The notes: generated from the sequence alone by a model not told the origin. A DNA stretch of 64,000 nucleotides from Sphingobacteriaceae bacterium DW12 (GCA_000783305.1 JROE01000005.1:62001-126000), one strand, 5' to 3'. Numbered from the stretch's first letter, positions 1 to 9,610 are shown. Made by a program: numbers and translations.

Positions 1-28
1 TCTTTTTAGAAAAATTGTCAGTAAGGGA

Positions 29-451
29 ATGGATGTTTTTGATGCTGTGTTTCCTGTTGGACAAAAATCCATCGGATTGATATACTACAGCCCCAATATA
101 CAGGACACGACGTACTATGATTTTGAAAGACTAATTCGAAATAATATACGGACAGCTAGAAAAGACGGTGGCCATTTCTTCTTACCAGACAAGACTCATA
201 TTCCGTGTGGTGATGAGCATGTAGGGAGTATTGAAGTGGAAATTCCACAAGAGAAACGGTTAAAGGGTATTTATGCTTTAATCAATATTTATAACATAGC
301 TGATATCGATAAACGCAAACTTGCTGTCTATACACTGATTAATCCCGATCAGTTGCCATTGGTAGCTTTCAAAGTCTGTAAGGGCAGATACCTGATTGAA
401 TATACCGATTTGAAACACAATTTAGTTTGGTCTGAAGAACGAGAGATATAG
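29..451 (+). CDS. uncharacterised protein, possibly 5'-truncated
   Basis: I do not recognise this 140-residue protein. It has no signal peptide, no membrane segment and no obvious catalytic motif. It is mixed alpha/beta in composition, with a stretch of alternating hydrophobic residues (GIYALINIYNIADID) that could be beta strands. The reading frame is open from position 2, so the ATG at 29 may be internal and the gene may begin outside the window. It converges on the cbpA-cbpM pair, with 22 bp between the stop codons and no clear terminator. Its existence as a coding region is fairly safe; its function is unknown. Confidence 0.6.
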   Translation: MDVFDAVFPVGQKSIGLIYYSPNIQDTTYYDFERLIRNNIRTARKDGGHFFLPDKTHIPCGDEHVGSIEVEIPQEKRLKGIYALINIYNIADIDKRKLAVYTLINPDQLPLVAFKVCKGRYLIEYTDLKHNLVWSEEREI

Positions 452-473
452 GTGTTGAAATACATCTCCCGAA

Positions 474-770
474 TCATAATGAGGTATGCAATTTTCTCAC
501 AGTGGTCTTCAATATCCTCAATTCTTCTTGTAGTTGTTCTATTTTTTGTAATAGGTGGTGTGCTACCTCGATTCCTTGTGGGTTGACATCAAGGTCAAAG
601 TATAGTGCGGCAAATCTTTCTAGATTCCTAAGTTGACTCTCGTCTACATATTGTTCATTGTGCTCGATTGTAATCTGAATCAAGTCACTATCTTCTAACA
701 CCTGTATAAATGATGTTTCAATTTTCCTGGATTGACAAAAGTCTGCAATTTTAATTTTTGTATTTTCCAT
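474..770 (-). CDS. cbpM: chaperone modulator CbpM-like protein
   Basis: This 98-residue protein resembles CbpM, the small MerR-like-fold protein that binds the J-domain of CbpA and inhibits it. The N-terminal half (to about residue 55) fits the winged-helix-like part, with the family-typical stretch of acidic and aromatic residues (LERFAALYFDLDVNPQGIE). The C-terminal part (about 65-95) is a predicted amphipathic coiled-coil helix (LLQKIEQLQEELRIL). Its start lies 4 bp after the end of the J-domain gene on the same strand, so the two are almost certainly one operon. Assignment rests on size, this pattern and the neighbour. Confidence 0.82.
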   Translation of the reverse strand: MENTKIKIADFCQSRKIETSFIQVLEDSDLIQITIEHNEQYVDESQLRNLERFAALYFDLDVNPQGIEVAHHLLQKIEQLQEELRILKTTVRKLHTSL

Positions 771-774
771 GGTG

Positions 775-1680
775 TTATTTTTTTAATTCGGCCAACTGCA
801 TGAATAGCTTTTTTTCTTCATCTGACAACGCTTTGGGCATCTGTATATTGATGTTTACATACAGGTCTCCAAATTGTCCCTCTTTTCGATATACAGGAAA
901 TCCTTTGCCTTTCAATCGTATTTTTGCGCCATTTTGAGTCTCGGGTTTGATTTTGATCTTGACTTTACCTCCAAGCGTTTCCAATACGGTTTCTCCACCT
1001 AATATAGCGGAGTATAGATCGATGTCAAGGGTAGTATGGAGATTGTCGCCTTCTCGTGTATATTTAGAATCCTTCTCGATATTGAATGTCAAATACAGGT
1101 CGCCCTTTGGTCCTCCATTGACACCGTCACCGCCATGTCCCTTTAGTTTTATTTTTTGTCCGTCCTGTACGCCAGCATGTATGGTAATGCGAATATTTTT
1201 TCCATTGACGGTGAAGGTTTGTTGATGAGTGGTATACGCCTGTTGCAATGATAGCGTCAGTTCTGCATTATAGTCTTGTCCTTTGAAGTTATTCTGCCTT
1301 CCACCGCCGCGCCGACTGCCAAACATCTGCTCAAAGAAATCAGAAAATTGACTTTCGTCAAAGTTACCGGAATATTGATGTTGCTGACCTCCAGCACTTG
1401 CAAAGGGATTGCCCCCATAGCCACTTTGTTGTTGTGTCCTTTCGTATTCCTCCCCGTGCTTCCAGTTTTCTCCATACTGGTCATATTTTTTCCTTTTCTC
1501 CGTATCGTTGAGCACCTCATTGGCCTCGTTAATTTCTTGAAATCGTTGTTTTGCGGTTTCATCATTAGGATTGAGGTCTGGGTGGTATTTTCTAGCGAGC
1601 TTGCGATATGCCTTTTTTATTTCGTCTTGCGAAGCTGATTTATCGATGCCAAGTATTTTATAATAATCTACAAATGCCAT
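775..1680 (-). CDS. cbpA: DnaJ-class co-chaperone, CbpA type
   Basis: This is a 301-residue J-domain co-chaperone of DnaK. Residues 1-70 form the J-domain with the invariant HPD at 33-35. Residues about 75-125 are a Gly/Phe/Gln-rich linker, followed by the two C-terminal substrate-binding beta domains (about 135-295). There is no CxxCxGxG zinc-finger block, which separates it from true DnaJ and supports CbpA. In the CbpA family the protein stimulates DnaK ATPase and is held back by CbpM, encoded directly downstream. The gap to the upstream outer-membrane protein gene is 57 bp. Confidence 0.9.
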   Translation of the reverse strand: MAFVDYYKILGIDKSASQDEIKKAYRKLARKYHPDLNPNDETAKQRFQEINEANEVLNDTEKRKKYDQYGENWKHGEEYERTQQQSGYGGNPFASAGGQQHQYSGNFDESQFSDFFEQMFGSRRGGGRQNNFKGQDYNAELTLSLQQAYTTHQQTFTVNGKNIRITIHAGVQDGQKIKLKGHGGDGVNGGPKGDLYLTFNIEKDSKYTREGDNLHTTLDIDLYSAILGGETVLETLGGKVKIKIKPETQNGAKIRLKGKGFPVYRKEGQFGDLYVNINIQMPKALSDEEKKLFMQLAELKK

Positions 1681-1737
1681 TTTTAGTATTGCTTTAGATC
1701 AGGAGTTTATTTGAAAACACATAATTCGGAGAAAGGT

Positions 1738-4428
1738 TTAGTCTTTGACCTTTACTAAATTGAATTTATGGATGTATCCCAAGAGAAAGTATTGACGTAG
1801 CACAATCGAGGTCGTGTAATAGGTTGTATTACCCTGTGCTCCCCAGTGGTTGCTGCTATTTTGATTAAGGATATCAAATCCTGACAACTTAACTTGTCCC
1901 TGGTTTTTAAGATTATAGAGCAGAGAGGCATTTAGGATATTAAAATTTTGTCTAGCATTCAAGCCGCTGGCACGATTTTCTAGAGAATAACTGGATTCCA
2001 AAGAAAATCCTTTTATTGGATTGATATTTAATCCCATTCCAAAGCTATGGGTTTTGTATTTGCTTTCTATAAAATCAGGATTATCTTTTACGCTGTTGAA
2101 ATTTCGATTGGTGGAGAATGTGTATTTTGGCGAGATTCCAATCAAATTGTTCCAAAGTAAAGACATTTCTTGCGTAAAATTAAGCGACCAATTGGTAGAT
2201 TTGTTGTCTACATCGTTTACAGAAGCGTAGTGTTGGTAGCTGTAGGTGTTTGAATTTTGTGAGAAATACAATTGCCACTTCTTGTTGGTCAATATATTAT
2301 ATCGGAGGTAGAATGAGGCATTTACATCTGTAGTATTTCCGGATTGAAAAGCTTGCATAGTGTAGTGCCCGCTTTGGTTATCTCTCCAGCTTTTGTAGCC
2401 GACACTTTTGTCCTTAAATCCAATTCCAGAATACATCCCTATTTGATATTTTTGGTTGTACTTATTATAGCTCAATCGGATATCCTCTCGTTGGGTATTA
2501 TCAAAGTCGAGTGATGGAAGCGAGGTGTATAGGGGGTCCTGGTCTTTACGTTGCACAAGGATTCCATTTGTTTCGGGTGCTGATAAGTCCTTGGCCCAAG
2601 ATAGCTCGAGCTCTTTAAATCTAATCGATATATTGGGAAGCCAATATCCTTTCTTTTTTTGTCGATTGGGTGCCAGTCCCAAAAAATTAAAGTCGTAGTC
2701 TTTAATCTGATAAGCTGTTCCAAAGTTAACCGATAATTTTTCTATAGGTTTCCAAAAGAATTTAATGGCAGATATATAATCTTGATCGCTGTATTTGTAG
2801 TTGTTTTCCAGTTCCATTGCTCGCACTGCGCCCGTATTATCTTTATTAATCCAGAGTGTTTCGGTTGGTTTGCTAAAGGAATTGCTGTAGGTGAAATATA
2901 ACTCAAAGTTGAGCTTCTTTATCCATTTATTGCCATAATTGAATGAGGTATTGGTATTGGTTGATTTGTTTCTTGAATCTGTATTTTGCCAAATATGAAA
3001 CTCTGTATTATTATCTTGTTGATAGACGAAGGCACGTTGATTATTTACGTTGTCATTGGACCGATTGTTAACATGGAGATTGTTTCGTAGCGAGATAACA
3101 TGGTTGGGGGTAATTTGTTTTTCAATAAATAATCCATGATTATAAGAGTGTGCTTTGCTAGAGGATTGGTTGTTATTTTCACTTTTGTTAAGAAGAGACG
3201 CTTCGGTATTACTTTGACTGATGCTATTTCCGGTGTTTTTGTTACGCTCTAATTGGAGGTTTGGAGTGAACTCAATATATGCTGTCGTGTCAAAACGATG
3301 TCGAAGAAGACTCTTGATATTATTTTTCAGAAGATTATTTTCTCTGTCCGAGGTGTAATTGCCAAATTGCTCTTCTCCATTATAACGTGCGGTCTGTGTA
3401 CTCATATCTTGATTGAGGGTTTTGTTGTAGGAGAGCATATACATGATATTGAGCTTGGTCTTTTTTCCCCAATCGTTATTGAGGTTGAATCCGCCTGCTA
3501 AATCATTGCCTATACCCCAATAATTGCGACCTCCGAAATTATCAAATCCGTAATTTTCAGCTCTTCCAAGTCCAGCATGCTGTTGCAATTCGCCGTAATC
3601 AAAGCTCTGTCTATTGATGTTGTTGCCAAATCCGATGAAACTGAGTTGCAAGGTGTCTCTGAAGGTGTTAAATAATCCTCCTGCTTCATACCTTTCTCGG
3701 GTACCCCCGCTTGCATATATTTTACCGAAATCGGCCTTTAGGAAATCTTTTTTGAACTTGAGATTGATCGTTACTGGAAGTTTATCTTCGTTGTCTACGA
3801 TTCTCTTGGATTCGCCTTTGTCCCGGTAGACCTGCACCGTTTTGATGAGAGAGGCGTCGAGATTTCGCGTAGCAATTTTTAAATCTGTCGCGAAAAAATC
3901 CTTTCCATCTACCTTGACTGAGGACACTTCTTTTCCCTGATAATAGATTGTTCCGTCCATATTTACCTGAAGACCAGGTAATTGTTTGAGCAATTCCTCG
4001 ACATTTGCGTTAGGCCGTGTCTTGAAATAATCTGTATTGTATTCGAGTGTATCTTTGTTCATACGGACGGGGGGAGCTATTGAAATATCGACTTCTTCAA
4101 GCATATTTTCCGTGAGTTTGACAGTGCCAATATTTTTGGTCTCCTGGTTGTTTAGTGTTAAAATTTGCTGAAAAGGTTGCCCCGAAATATGCGAAATATG
4201 TAAGATAAGTTCTTTGTGTACAGGAAGTTTGACTAGGCGAAAATTACCTTTTTCATCTGTTAGGGTGTAGGAGACAACTGTTGAATCTTGCTTGTTTAGT
4301 AAGCTGACAGTTGATTTTTCCAAGGGCTTATCATTTGCGCTGAGCACTGTGCCGAAGAGCACACCAGAAGATTGAGCAAAGGAATGGTGCGAAATCGCCA
4401 GGGTAAGGACAAGGAGCAAGAATCTCAT
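1738..4428 (-). CDS. outer-membrane beta-barrel protein with CarboxypepD-like and plug domains
   Basis: This 896-residue secreted protein starts with a signal peptide (MRFLLLVLTLAISHHSFAQ). A CarboxypepD_reg-like beta domain follows (about 20-110), then a TonB-plug-like segment (about 125-215, containing VEELLKQLPGLQV and VKVDGKDFF), then a long barrel region rich in Asn, Ser, Tyr and alternating hydrophobics. This is the architecture of the TonB-receptor-like OMP_b-brl_3 family common in Bacteroidota. No SusD partner lies next to it, so it is probably not a glycan-uptake SusC. The substrate cannot be read from the sequence. A palindrome and the M28 gene's terminator lie upstream. Confidence 0.85.
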   Translation of the reverse strand: MRFLLLVLTLAISHHSFAQSSGVLFGTVLSANDKPLEKSTVSLLNKQDSTVVSYTLTDEKGNFRLVKLPVHKELILHISHISGQPFQQILTLNNQETKNIGTVKLTENMLEEVDISIAPPVRMNKDTLEYNTDYFKTRPNANVEELLKQLPGLQVNMDGTIYYQGKEVSSVKVDGKDFFATDLKIATRNLDASLIKTVQVYRDKGESKRIVDNEDKLPVTINLKFKKDFLKADFGKIYASGGTRERYEAGGLFNTFRDTLQLSFIGFGNNINRQSFDYGELQQHAGLGRAENYGFDNFGGRNYWGIGNDLAGGFNLNNDWGKKTKLNIMYMLSYNKTLNQDMSTQTARYNGEEQFGNYTSDRENNLLKNNIKSLLRHRFDTTAYIEFTPNLQLERNKNTGNSISQSNTEASLLNKSENNNQSSSKAHSYNHGLFIEKQITPNHVISLRNNLHVNNRSNDNVNNQRAFVYQQDNNTEFHIWQNTDSRNKSTNTNTSFNYGNKWIKKLNFELYFTYSNSFSKPTETLWINKDNTGAVRAMELENNYKYSDQDYISAIKFFWKPIEKLSVNFGTAYQIKDYDFNFLGLAPNRQKKKGYWLPNISIRFKELELSWAKDLSAPETNGILVQRKDQDPLYTSLPSLDFDNTQREDIRLSYNKYNQKYQIGMYSGIGFKDKSVGYKSWRDNQSGHYTMQAFQSGNTTDVNASFYLRYNILTNKKWQLYFSQNSNTYSYQHYASVNDVDNKSTNWSLNFTQEMSLLWNNLIGISPKYTFSTNRNFNSVKDNPDFIESKYKTHSFGMGLNINPIKGFSLESSYSLENRASGLNARQNFNILNASLLYNLKNQGQVKLSGFDILNQNSSNHWGAQGNTTYYTTSIVLRQYFLLGYIHKFNLVKVKD

Positions 4429-4515
4429 ATCAGGTTTATTGATTATGCTGCAATAATATAAATAAATGTTTTTTTAATAAAAAAATATGCAATAATTAAC
4501 AATTATTAACCATCT

Positions 4516-4533
4516 TAAGCACACGTGTGCTTA
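4516..4533. promoter_or_regulatory. 18-bp perfect palindrome upstream of the barrel-protein gene
   Basis: TAAGCACACGTGTGCTTA is a perfect palindrome centred at 4524/4525, about 88 bp before the start codon of the outer-membrane protein gene. It is not followed by a T-run on either strand, so it is a better candidate for an operator than for a terminator. The binding factor is unknown. Confidence 0.4.
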
Positions 4534-4552
4534 TCAATAATAGGAAATCAAA

Positions 4553-4588
4553 AAAAATCCCCTTAACGATATCGTTAAGGGGATTTTT
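4553..4588 (-). terminator. intrinsic terminator of the M28 peptidase gene
   Basis: A perfect 30-bp palindrome (4556-4585, arm AATCCCCTTAACGAT) is flanked by an A-tract on the left and a T-tract on the right, so it can act in both directions. It lies 17 bp past the stop codon of the peptidase gene. Confidence 0.85.
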
Positions 4589-4605
4589 ATGAAAAAGATC
4601 TTTAT

Positions 4606-6171
4606 CTACTCCTTACTACTGTCTACCACCAATTTTTTATCGCGATTAGCAATTTCCCACGCCGTGTGGAAAGTGAGCTTTTCACGTTTGACCATCATGG
4701 GGAAATCGATTTTGTCGACGGTATCCTCAGGGGTATGATAATGTGGATGTAATCCTGAGAAGTAAAATATTACAGGAATCTTGTGTTTAGCAAAGTTGTA
4801 TTGATCGGAGCGGTAATAAATCCTCATGGGGTCTTTAGGGTCGTTATACATGTAATCTAATTCCATCTGTGTATAGTCATCATTAGCTTTTTTGTTGATG
4901 GCGTGTAGTTCAGAGCTTAATTTGTCGGCACCAATGACATGTATATAATTGTGATTCCCATTTAGGTGCTTGTCATCAATACGGCCGATCATATCCATGT
5001 TGAGACAGGCTACGGTATTGGCTAATGGGAAGATGGGGTTTTCGGAATAATATTCTGAACCTAGTAAGCCTTTTTCTTCTGCTGCAAAAGCTAAAAATAG
5101 GATACTCCTTCTTGGACCATGGCCATCTGCCTTGGCTTTTGAAAATGCTCTAGCCAACTCAAGCACTCCTGTTGTTCCTGAACCATTGTCATCAGCTCCA
5201 GGAAAGATAGTTCCATTTGCATCAATTCCATCGTGGTCGTAATGGCCTGATATTATCAATATCTCTTCTTTTAAATCCGAGCCCTCTAGTAACCCCAATA
5301 CGTTAGGGTCATTTAAAGCTGTGCTGGTCATGCCATATTGTGCTTTTATCGAGACCGGCACAGATGCGGAAGAGGGGGTGGATATGGATTCAATCATGTC
5401 CATAGACAAAGACTTGTTCTTAAGAATGTTATCGACCATCGCATAAGTGATAAAGGCAACTGCTGGTTTCTCTCCTGCGGTGCCAGCGTCTTTAGGCGCC
5501 CCAAGATGATAGGAACCTCCTGTCAATCTTCCCGACATTTTTTCTAACATTTGTGTAGTCGTTGCCGTTGCAGCCAAAATGAGCTTCGGCTTTTTTGCCA
5601 TGAGGTTTTGCATTCTCTTGTTACGAGAAGTCGACCATTCGGATTTTTTTTTAGTGCCGGTCAAGAGCGAGTGACCATTGTGATCTATGGGCTCTTTATC
5701 TGCAATTAAAAGGACCACTTTGTTAAGGACGTCTATGTCTTTGAAGTCATCGTATTTGGGGTCCTCGATTCCATAGCCGATGAATAAGATGTCGGCCTCT
5801 TTCACTTGTACTTCCTTGTTATCTCCAAGGATGTAGAAGTCCTTCCCATTAATATAGTCCTGATTGTTGATGTTGAATTGTTTGACCTCAAATTTAGAGT
5901 TATATAGCGATAGTGGCTGAAAATACGTCCCATTTGGAGCTGTTAGTCCTAAAGATTTAAAATGATTGGCGATGTATTCAGCTGTTTTTTGTCCTCCGGC
6001 TTGACCAGTACCTCGTCCTTCAAATTCTTTAGAGGCTAAAAGGGTAAGATGTGCTTTTGCCTGATTGACATCGAGGAGATCAGCATATTTCTTTTGAATA
6101 GGTTCTTGAGCCACTGCACAGCTATATAACCAAGGCAGGACGCTAAGGGCTAGTGCTATTTTCTTTATCAT
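4606..6171 (-). CDS. M28-family zinc aminopeptidase, probable lipoprotein
   Basis: This is a 521-residue M28 metallopeptidase. The N-terminus is a signal sequence ending in LYSC (Cys18), a plausible though not perfect lipobox. The dizinc site is complete: H310 (SGHYDHDG), D327 (GADDNGSG), catalytic/ligand E365-E366 (AAEEKGLLGSE), D393 (NMDMIGR) and H479 (YHTPEDT). Residues about 115-280 form an insert between the N-terminal part and the catalytic core, in the position of a PA-like domain. Family members remove N-terminal residues from peptides in the periplasm or at the surface. It follows tatC-rpiB on the same strand, with a hairpin in the gap. Confidence 0.9.
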   Translation of the reverse strand: MIKKIALALSVLPWLYSCAVAQEPIQKKYADLLDVNQAKAHLTLLASKEFEGRGTGQAGGQKTAEYIANHFKSLGLTAPNGTYFQPLSLYNSKFEVKQFNINNQDYINGKDFYILGDNKEVQVKEADILFIGYGIEDPKYDDFKDIDVLNKVVLLIADKEPIDHNGHSLLTGTKKKSEWSTSRNKRMQNLMAKKPKLILAATATTTQMLEKMSGRLTGGSYHLGAPKDAGTAGEKPAVAFITYAMVDNILKNKSLSMDMIESISTPSSASVPVSIKAQYGMTSTALNDPNVLGLLEGSDLKEEILIISGHYDHDGIDANGTIFPGADDNGSGTTGVLELARAFSKAKADGHGPRRSILFLAFAAEEKGLLGSEYYSENPIFPLANTVACLNMDMIGRIDDKHLNGNHNYIHVIGADKLSSELHAINKKANDDYTQMELDYMYNDPKDPMRIYYRSDQYNFAKHKIPVIFYFSGLHPHYHTPEDTVDKIDFPMMVKREKLTFHTAWEIANRDKKLVVDSSKE

Positions 6172-6189
6172 ACGTTGAGGATTTTTAAG

Positions 6190-6214
6190 GTAGGGTAGCA
6201 GAATGCTACCCTAC
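6190..6214 (-). promoter_or_regulatory. hairpin between rpiB and the M28 gene
   Basis: An 11-bp perfect stem (GTAGGGTAGCA with TGCTACCCTAC) encloses a 3-nt GAA loop. No T-run follows on the minus strand, so termination is uncertain; it may process or stabilise the mRNA. Its GGGTAGCA core recurs in the terminator after rpoC. Confidence 0.5.
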
Positions 6215-6230
6215 GGAGAATAATTTATGC

Positions 6231-6671
6231 TTAGCAGGAGATTTTATCCACGCGATTCGCGTGTCTTCCACCTTCGAAGTCTGTCGTCATGAAGGATTTA
6301 GCAATCTTCTTTGCGAGATCAATATCTACGAAACGCGCAGGTATGCAGACAATGTTTGCGTCATTGTGTTGGCGAGCCAATGCGGCAATTTCTTCCAACC
6401 AGCAAATCGCGGCGCGAATTCCCTGATGCTTATTGGCCGTGATAGCTACACCATTTGCACTTCCGCAAATCAGGATTCCTTTATCGAATTCTTTGCTTTC
6501 AACAGCTGAAGCGACAGGATGTGCAAAATCTGGATAGTCAACAGATGTAGCCGAATAGGTCCCAAAATCCTTAACGGTATAACCTAACTCTTCTAAAAAT
6601 GGGATAAGCACGCTTTTGTAGTCGTATCCTGCATGATCGCCTCCTATAGCGATGGTCTTTACTGAACTCAT
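6231..6671 (-). CDS. rpiB: ribose-5-phosphate isomerase B
   Basis: This 146-residue protein belongs to the RpiB/LacAB sugar-phosphate isomerase family, which interconverts ribose 5-phosphate and ribulose 5-phosphate in the pentose phosphate pathway. It shows the N-terminal GGDHAGY substrate loop (10-16), the catalytic cysteine C69 in CGSANGVAITANK, and HNDAN (102-106). Its length matches the family norm of about 145. It lies 6 bp after tatC and is probably co-transcribed with it. Confidence 0.93.
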   Translation of the reverse strand: MSSVKTIAIGGDHAGYDYKSVLIPFLEELGYTVKDFGTYSATSVDYPDFAHPVASAVESKEFDKGILICGSANGVAITANKHQGIRAAICWLEEIAALARQHNDANIVCIPARFVDIDLAKKIAKSFMTTDFEGGRHANRVDKISC

Positions 6672-6677
6672 ATCTTA

Positions 6678-7553
6678 TTAATTGCTGTAAAACTCTTTTT
6701 CTTTTTGTTCTTTTCCTTTTTTAACGTTCGCTGAGACCATGATACTGATTTCGTACAATATAAACATCGGAGCACTGACGGTCAACATTGTGATGACATC
6801 AGCACTTGGGGTAATGACCGCGGCTATGATCAGGATGATAACAATAGCATATCTTCTGCTAGCGCGCATAAACTCAGGCGTCATAATACCTAGTTTAGAA
6901 AGAATGAAAATCAATATAGGGAGCAAGAATACAATACCACAGCCCAAAGATAATGTCGCAATTGTTGACAAATAGGAGTCAATCGTAATTTGATTGGTAA
7001 TCTCGGCACTTAAGGAGACGTTGGATAAGAAATTGATAGATAATGGGACGACTATGTAGTAGCCAAAGAGCATCCCGAGTACGAATAGAAATGTCGCATA
7101 GAATATGAATCCTCGAGCCGATCTCCGTTCTATATCGGTCAAAGCAGGTTTTATAAACAACCAGACTTCGAATAGTAGATATGGGAACCCCAAAGCGACC
7201 GCTGTAATCAAACAGGAATTGATTTGTAGCATAAACTGCCCGGCCATTTCTGTATTGATAATGTTGAAGGGAATCTTGTCTACACAGAAACCATCGATAT
7301 GAAGGATCTCTCCTGCCTTACACATCATCCTATATGTCCAAAAGTCTAGGTTTTTTGGTCCCATAATGACTTTGTTGAAGACAAAATCATAGAAAGAGAA
7401 GGCTAGGGTAGCAAATACAGCAACTGCAATCACCGAGCGGATGATGTGCCATCTTAAAATTTCTAAATGATCAAAGAAGGACATTTCGCCCTCAATATTC
7501 TTTCCTTTATCTTTTATAGCTTGAACTAGGCTGGATTTAGTCGTTTTACTCAT
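6678..7553 (-). CDS. tatC: Sec-independent protein translocase TatC
   Basis: TatC is the multi-spanning membrane subunit of the twin-arginine translocase that recognises RR-signal peptides. This 291-residue protein has six hydrophobic segments. The conserved cytoplasmic N-terminal motif (MSFFDHLEILRW, about 20-31) and a first periplasmic loop longer than in E. coli are visible, as is usual in Bacteroidota. tatA/tatB are not in the window. A terminator precedes the gene on the accC side, so it has its own promoter somewhere in 7554-7628. Confidence 0.93.
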   Translation of the reverse strand: MSKTTKSSLVQAIKDKGKNIEGEMSFFDHLEILRWHIIRSVIAVAVFATLAFSFYDFVFNKVIMGPKNLDFWTYRMMCKAGEILHIDGFCVDKIPFNIINTEMAGQFMLQINSCLITAVALGFPYLLFEVWLFIKPALTDIERRSARGFIFYATFLFVLGMLFGYYIVVPLSINFLSNVSLSAEITNQITIDSYLSTIATLSLGCGIVFLLPILIFILSKLGIMTPEFMRASRRYAIVIILIIAAVITPSADVITMLTVSAPMFILYEISIMVSANVKKGKEQKEKEFYSN

Positions 7554-7573
7554 AATGTATGTTCGCGAAAAAC

Positions 7574-7609
7574 AAAAATACCATTCTTATTGTTAAGAAT
7601 GGTATTTTT
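7574..7609 (-). terminator. intrinsic terminator after accC
   Basis: A perfect 16-bp stem (AAAAATACCATTCTTA with its complement at 7594-7609) has a 4-nt loop and A/T tails. It sits 20 bp beyond the accC stop codon and closes the lipid-synthesis operon. Confidence 0.9.
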
Positions 7610-7628
7610 TAAATATGTAAAAGAAATT

Positions 7629-8993
7629 TTATACATTCCCCTCTTCTTCAGGATATTCGGATAAATCGAATGCTTCCATGAATTTAGTTGTGAAATTTCC
7701 AGCTCTGAAATTCGGATCGCGTAATATCCGTAAGTGAAGTGGGATAGTGGTGTGTATACCTTCGATGACAAATTCGCTCAAGGCTCTTTCCATAGTGGAG
7801 ATAGCTTCTTCACGGGTTTGCGCCACAGTAATCACTTTAGCAATCATCGAATCGTAGTTTGGTGGAATGGTATACCCTGAATATACGTGTGTATCTACGC
7901 GTACACCATGACCTCCTGGCGAATGGAAATTTGTAATCTTACCTGGTGAGGGTCTGAAATTATGGAATGGATCTTCGGCATTGATACGGCATTCAATGGC
8001 ATGCATTGTTGGCTCATAGTTTTTACCAGAGATAGGGATTCCTGCAGCTACTTTAATCTGCTCTTTAATCAGGTCAAAGTTAATAACTTCTTCGGTCACA
8101 GGATGCTCCACTTGAATACGTGTATTCATCTCCATAAAGTAGAAATTACGATGCTTGTCTACCAAGAACTCGATTGTTCCAGCTCCTTCATAGTTGACAG
8201 CTTTTGCACCTTTTATTGCAGCTTCACCCATCTTTTCACGTAGCTCCGGTGTAATAAAGGGCGATGGAGCTTCTTCCAATAATTTTTGATGGCGACGTTG
8301 TATGGAGCAGTCACGTTCAGAAAGATGACAAACTGTTCCGTATTGATCACCTACGACCTGGATTTCGATGTGACGAGGTTCTTCCACATATTTCTCTAAA
8401 TAAAGGCCATCGTTTCCAAAAGCTGCTGCAGACTCTTGTCTCGCTGAATCCCAAGCGGGTTCAAACTCTTCGTCTTTCCAGATAATGCGCATTCCGCGAC
8501 CACCACCACCAGCTGTTGCTTTGATGATAACTGGATATCCCATCTCGTTGGCCAGTCTAATACCTTCTTTAAAGCTTGGCAATAGACCATCCGAACCAGG
8601 TACGGTAGGAACACCCGCCTTTTTCATGGTATCTTTAGCAGATGATTTATCTCCCATTTTTTCAATCTGATCGGCAGTCGCACCAATGAATTTGATGCCA
8701 TATTCTGCACAAATTGCCGAAAAGCGGGCATTTTCGGATAAAAATCCGTAACCCGGGTGAATAGCATCTGCATTGGTGAGCTCTGCGGCAGAGATAATAT
8801 TAGGGATGTTTAAATAAGAATCTTTACTAGGAGGGGGACCAATACATACGGCCTCATCCGCGAAACGGACATGTAGGCTGTCTCTATCAGCAGTTGAATA
8901 AACGGCAACACTCTTAATACCCATTTCTCGGCATGTACGAATGATGCGTAAGGCAATCTCACCTCTATTTGCAATTAATATTTTTTTGAACAT
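7629..8993 (-). CDS. accC: acetyl-CoA carboxylase, biotin carboxylase subunit
   Basis: AccC carboxylates the biotin on AccB using ATP and bicarbonate, the first half of malonyl-CoA synthesis. The 454-residue protein has the N-terminal biotin-carboxylase domain ([16 protein letters not shown]), the ATP-grasp glycine loop [12 protein letters not shown] (about 158-169), and the active-site stretch [16 protein letters not shown]. It ends in the standard C-terminal domain (about 335-445). No BCCP domain is fused to it; the carrier is the separate accB 75 bp upstream. Confidence 0.97.
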   Translation of the reverse strand: MFKKILIANRGEIALRIIRTCREMGIKSVAVYSTADRDSLHVRFADEAVCIGPPPSKDSYLNIPNIISAAELTNADAIHPGYGFLSENARFSAICAEYGIKFIGATADQIEKMGDKSSAKDTMKKAGVPTVPGSDGLLPSFKEGIRLANEMGYPVIIKATAGGGGRGMRIIWKDEEFEPAWDSARQESAAAFGNDGLYLEKYVEEPRHIEIQVVGDQYGTVCHLSERDCSIQRRHQKLLEEAPSPFITPELREKMGEAAIKGAKAVNYEGAGTIEFLVDKHRNFYFMEMNTRIQVEHPVTEEVINFDLIKEQIKVAAGIPISGKNYEPTMHAIECRINAEDPFHNFRPSPGKITNFHSPGGHGVRVDTHVYSGYTIPPNYDSMIAKVITVAQTREEAISTMERALSEFVIEGIHTTIPLHLRILRDPNFRAGNFTTKFMEAFDLSEYPEEEGNV

Positions 8994-9043
8994 GAGTCTT
9001 AATTGATGTCTACTATTATGCGATTTTCTCGCTGAATATGCTG

Positions 9044-9066
9044 ATTACTTCTTGAAAAGAAGTAAT
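9044..9066 (-). promoter_or_regulatory. hairpin in the accB-accC gap
   Basis: ATTACTTCTT and AAGAAGTAAT form a 10-bp perfect stem with a 3-nt loop just after the accB stop codon. No T-run follows in the direction of transcription. It may set the ratio of accB to accC mRNA by processing or partial termination; this is inference. Confidence 0.45.
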
Positions 9067-9068
9067 TG

Positions 9069-9542
9069 TTAGCTAGGATCTACCAAGAATAATGGTTGAT
9101 CATATTCAACTGGTTTCGCATCATCAACTAAGATTTTGACAATTTTTCCTGAAACTTCTGATTCAATTTCATTGAAGAGTTTCATGGCCTCCACGATACA
9201 AAGCACTTTGCCGACACTGATTTCGTCACCAACATTGACGAAATTAGGTTTGCCTGGACCAGCAGAACGGTAGAATGTTCCAATCATCGGAGATTTTACC
9301 GTGATGAACTTTGACGTATCTTCGGCGGTAACTGTTGCAGCAGGAGCGGGAGTCGCTGCACTGGCAGGAACCGTAGCTACCGCCACTGGAGCAGCCGCAG
9401 GTACTGTAGCAGTTACAAAGGTGGGCTCTTGATTTGTCTTTATAGTGATTTTAAAATCTTTTTCTTCAATCGCGACTTCATTCACACCCGATTTGGCAAC
9501 GAATTTAATCAGATCTTGAATTTGTTTGATATCCATACTCAT
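9069..9542 (-). CDS. accB: acetyl-CoA carboxylase, biotin carboxyl carrier protein
   Basis: This 157-residue carrier protein holds the biotin that shuttles carboxyl groups between AccC and the carboxyltransferase. The C-terminal biotinyl domain (about 80-157) contains the biotinylation motif E118-A-M-K121. Residues 42-75 are an Ala/Pro/Val-rich flexible linker typical of BCCP. The N-terminal 35 residues form the usual short conserved head (MDIKQIQDLIKFVAKSG). It sits between fabH and accC in one operon. Confidence 0.96.
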   Translation of the reverse strand: MSMDIKQIQDLIKFVAKSGVNEVAIEEKDFKITIKTNQEPTFVTATVPAAAPVAVATVPASAATPAPAATVTAEDTSKFITVKSPMIGTFYRSAGPGKPNFVNVGDEISVGKVLCIVEAMKLFNEIESEVSGKIVKILVDDAKPVEYDQPLFLVDPS

Positions 9543-9610
9543 ATTAGCAAGTTTTAGATGTTTAAATGTTTAATGTTATTCCAAAAAAATTAGCCTCTAA
9601 AGGTAATAAA

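Noticed and set aside
7550..7771. 73-codon minus-strand frame over the accC 3' end
   Set aside because: It overlaps accC and the terminator in another frame, with no sign of being translated.
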